Source: Streptomyces akebiae (GTDB lineage: Bacteria; Actinomycetota; Actinomycetes; Streptomycetales; Streptomycetaceae). From it: 64,000 nt of DNA. The notes beneath the pieces were generated by a model, which was not told the DNA's origin, did not search any database, and was given only the letters and a program-made list of their open reading frames with translations. The stretch lies in NCBI RefSeq assembly GCF_019599145.1, contig NZ_CP080647.1, positions 806,001 to 870,000 on the forward strand. The letters run 5' to 3'. Made by a program: the position numbers and the translations under genes. Positions within the stretch are counted from its first letter, which is position 1; the number at the start of each line of letters is the position of its first letter. This document shows positions 62,193 through 64,000 of this stretch, in pieces.

Positions 62193-63227
62193 TCAGCTCG
62201 ACTCGCGGTGGACGATCCTCGCGGCCAGGACGTCGTGCGTCGTGGGGATGGTGGCGGGGTCGCGCACCACGCGGTCGACCAGTTCCGCGAGGTCGCGTCC
62301 GGACGGCAGCTCCAGGTGGACGGTGCTGAGGCGCGGTCGCAGCAGCCGCCCGATCATCAGGTCGTCGGCCCCGACCACGGCCGTCTCCTCCGGGATGCCG
62401 ATGCCCTCGTCCTGAAGGGCCCGCATCAGCAGCATCGCGTACTCGTCGTTGTACGCGAACACCGCGTCCAGACCGAGGGAACGCCAGTCACGGGCGAGCC
62501 GGGCCGCGGCCGCCTCGTCGTAGGCGAGCGGCAGCTCGGTGACCGTCGCCTCCGTGCCCTGCACCGCGCGTCGTACGCCGGCGAGGCGGGGCTGGGAGAA
62601 GACCCCGAAGCCTGGTTCCTCGGGAACGACGACCCCGATCCGGCGGCGGCCGCGCTCGACCAGGTGCCGTCCCGCGCTGTGGCCGACACCCGCGTGGTCC
62701 AGGATCAGCGCGTGGGCGCCCTCGACGGGTTCGGGGGTGAGGGTGACGACGGCCTTGGCTCCGGAACGCTTGAGGACGGCCACGCCCTGCGGGCCGATAC
62801 CGACACCGGGCACGATGACGGCGACCGGGCGCAGTTCGGCCCAGGCGCGGGCCGCGTCGTCGCCGCGCAGGCCGATGCCGCCGTGCTGCACGACGGTGTA
62901 GTCGAGCCGGCTCAGGGCCCACTGGATCTCGTTGATGAACTGGCTGTAGAGCGGGCCGATGGGCACGTTCGGGGTGGGCATCAGGACCAGGCGGCTGTGG
63001 CCGGCGCGCAGGCTGCGGGCCGCCGCGTGGGGTACGTAGCCGAGTTCCTTGGCCGCCTCGTGGACCCGGCGGCGGGTGGGCTCGCTGATGCGGACCGCGC
63101 TGGTGTTGTTCAGGACGTAGCTGACCGTCGCGCGTGAGACACCCGCGAGTCGAGCCACGTCCGCGCTCGTGGGCACGGATCGCTGCAGGGGCGAGGGCGG
63201 GGCGGGCTCTTTCGGTATCTGCACCAT
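62193..63227 (-). CDS. LacI-family transcriptional regulator
   Basis: 344 residues from ATG 63227. HTH: TSADVARLAGVSRATVSYVL with hinge LGYVPHAAARSLRAGHSRLV; effector domain with VIVPGVGIGPQGVAVLKRSG, FAYNDEYAMLLMRALQDEGI and VGADDLMIGRLLRPRLSTVH. Divergent from an alpha/beta hydrolase gene over 530 bp that contains a palindrome-like site at 63693. The acid/aromatic-rich neighbours give no sugar clue. Shares only the fold with the LacI at 1002. Confidence 0.92.
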   Translation of the reverse strand: MVQIPKEPAPPSPLQRSVPTSADVARLAGVSRATVSYVLNNTSAVRISEPTRRRVHEAAKELGYVPHAAARSLRAGHSRLVLMPTPNVPIGPLYSQFINEIQWALSRLDYTVVQHGGIGLRGDDAARAWAELRPVAVIVPGVGIGPQGVAVLKRSGAKAVVTLTPEPVEGAHALILDHAGVGHSAGRHLVERGRRRIGVVVPEEPGFGVFSQPRLAGVRRAVQGTEATVTELPLAYDEAAAARLARDWRSLGLDAVFAYNDEYAMLLMRALQDEGIGIPEETAVVGADDLMIGRLLRPRLSTVHLELPSGRDLAELVDRVVRDPATIPTTHDVLAARIVHRESS

Positions 63228-63759
63228 GAGGACGGCATCCTTGCAGAAGCGGTGAAGGTCGTTCCGGCCGGGGGCGTACCGGCCATGCGGGAGCTCGGGT
63301 TCGGGCCACCGATCTTTGTGGCAGGGCAGTTTGGCGAATGTGTTCGAAATCTGTGCAACCCGGCAACCATTTCGCGCCAGCTCCACCGAGGTGGGGCGAG
63401 AGCCGCCCGTGCAGAGGGACGACCTGTCGGCCCGCACGCCCGCCGGGTGACCCCGTGCCTGGCCAAGGACGTACGACCGCTTCGTGGCAGCGCACTCGGG
63501 TGCCTCTCCCCCGCCCGGTGTCCGGTCACCCGTGTGGGTGTCCTGTGGCGATGATGCCCGAAAGCTATGGCGTGAACTATGTGCTGGCTGTGGGAGCGAC
63601 GCCGCTTCGGGCTTCCCCCGGCCACCCGCCGATCGGCGGGCATCCCCCGCCGTACGACGGCGTCCGCGTGGCTCGCCGCGACACTCATCATCACGGTACG
63701 AACCGTTGGCGCGCGTCGCGGTCGCACCGTGGACGCGGTACCCGCACGAGGAGAAGCCC
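63228..63759. promoter_or_regulatory. 530-bp divergent promoter region with a LacI-type site
   Basis: No gene found. ACGGT-ACGA-ACCGT at 63693-63706 is a symmetric site 53 bp before the hydrolase start and a candidate operator for the divergent LacI. The rest holds short unsupported frames. Confidence 0.5.
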
Positions 63760-64000
63760 ATGACCATGATCCCGCCCCCCTTCGACCCGGAACTCGCCGC
63801 GGCTCTGGAGGCGTTGAAGGACATGGTCCCGCGCGAGCTGAGCATGGACGACATCCCCCTGATGCGCCAGGGGCCGGGCATCGAGATGCTCGCCCGGCTG
63901 GACCTCACCATGGACGGGTTCTTCGAGGTCGAGGACCGGCTGGTGCCGGGACCCGAGGACGCGCCGGAGATCTCGTTGCTCATCTGCCGCCCCGCGGCCC
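63760..64000 (+). CDS. Alpha/beta hydrolase (lipase/acetyl-esterase, HSL type), N-terminus
   Basis: The first 80 residues run off the window. GAGGAGAAG lies 4-12 bp before ATG 63760. The start PPPFDPELAAALEALKDMVP then RELSMDDIPLMRQ, and FEVEDRLVPGPEDAPEISLL then ICRPA, match the beginning of hormone-sensitive-lipase-type acyl esterases, before the HGGG oxyanion motif. Probably regulated by the divergent LacI. Confidence 0.75.
   Translation, partial: MTMIPPPFDPELAAALEALKDMVPRELSMDDIPLMRQGPGIEMLARLDLTMDGFFEVEDRLVPGPEDAPEISLLICRPAA

Noticed and set aside
62150..62206. Degenerate GGCTCG repeats between thioredoxin and LacI as a regulatory array
   Set aside because: Short and irregular, partly inside the LacI C-terminus. 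More likely low-complexity GC-rich DNA.

Overview
The window comes from a high-GC actinomycete, almost certainly a Streptomyces or close relative. Codon third positions are strongly G/C, GTG starts and ATGA start/stop overlaps are common, and the families seen (tandem IclR, CGNR, pirin/MarR, DppCD fusion) are typical of that group. Much of it reads as accessory, chromosome-arm-type DNA: intact catabolic operons are separated by belts of broken transposases and truncated paralogues.

Layout. 0-1 kb holds relics (DUF6351 tail, IS481 scrap). 1-12 kb is a LacI-controlled unit: a divergent LacI gene, a perfect 14-bp palindrome, then peptide-type ABC importer genes followed by three different serine hydrolases, closed by a strong hairpin. 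12-19.4 kb is a scrapyard: a dead ISL3 transposase beside a TetR remnant, a DHA2 efflux pump, two near-identical TetR genes in an inverted duplication, and an MFS pseudogene joined to a dnaE fragment. 19.5-25.2 kb has a type-B carboxylesterase, a broken tandem IclR regulator, transposon scraps and a secreted lipase.

25.3-48.8 kb is the centre of interest: a coherent catabolic locus with its own TetR regulator. It encodes a P450 with ferredoxin and reductase, an Ltp2-like thiolase with a DUF35 partner, two acyl-CoA ligases, two Zn alcohol dehydrogenases each paired with an aldehyde dehydrogenase, enoyl-CoA hydratase, thiolase, three SDRs (one remote), SCP2, SnoaL-like protein, and an acyl-CoA dehydrogenase translationally coupled to an APH-type kinase and an SDR. 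The inferred pathway is hydroxylation of a hydrophobic substrate, oxidation to the acid, CoA activation, and beta-oxidation including 4-hydroxyacyl phosphorylation/elimination (ACAD10/11 or levulinate-type chemistry). Five inverted repeats, TTGACCG-N6-CGGTCAA or variants, lie before the lipase, the TetR gene, the P450/ligase divergon, the ADH/hydratase divergon and the second ligase operon, and define a probable single regulon.

48.8-55.4 kb is a second decayed belt: an SDR under a 26-bp perfect palindrome (same AAACCGATCGGTTT core as the 13.8-17.8 kb TetR region), an intact hydrolase, a five-times-frameshifted S15 peptidase, a hydrolase fragment paralogous to the gene at 32.7 kb, a molybdenum hydroxylase scrap and a broken IS630. 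From 55.4 kb the sequence looks like ordinary chromosome: pirin, two MarR genes, PepSY protein, peptide deformylase, flavoprotein disulfide reductase, thioredoxin, LacI and the start of an alpha/beta hydrolase. No tRNA, rRNA or CRISPR array was seen.
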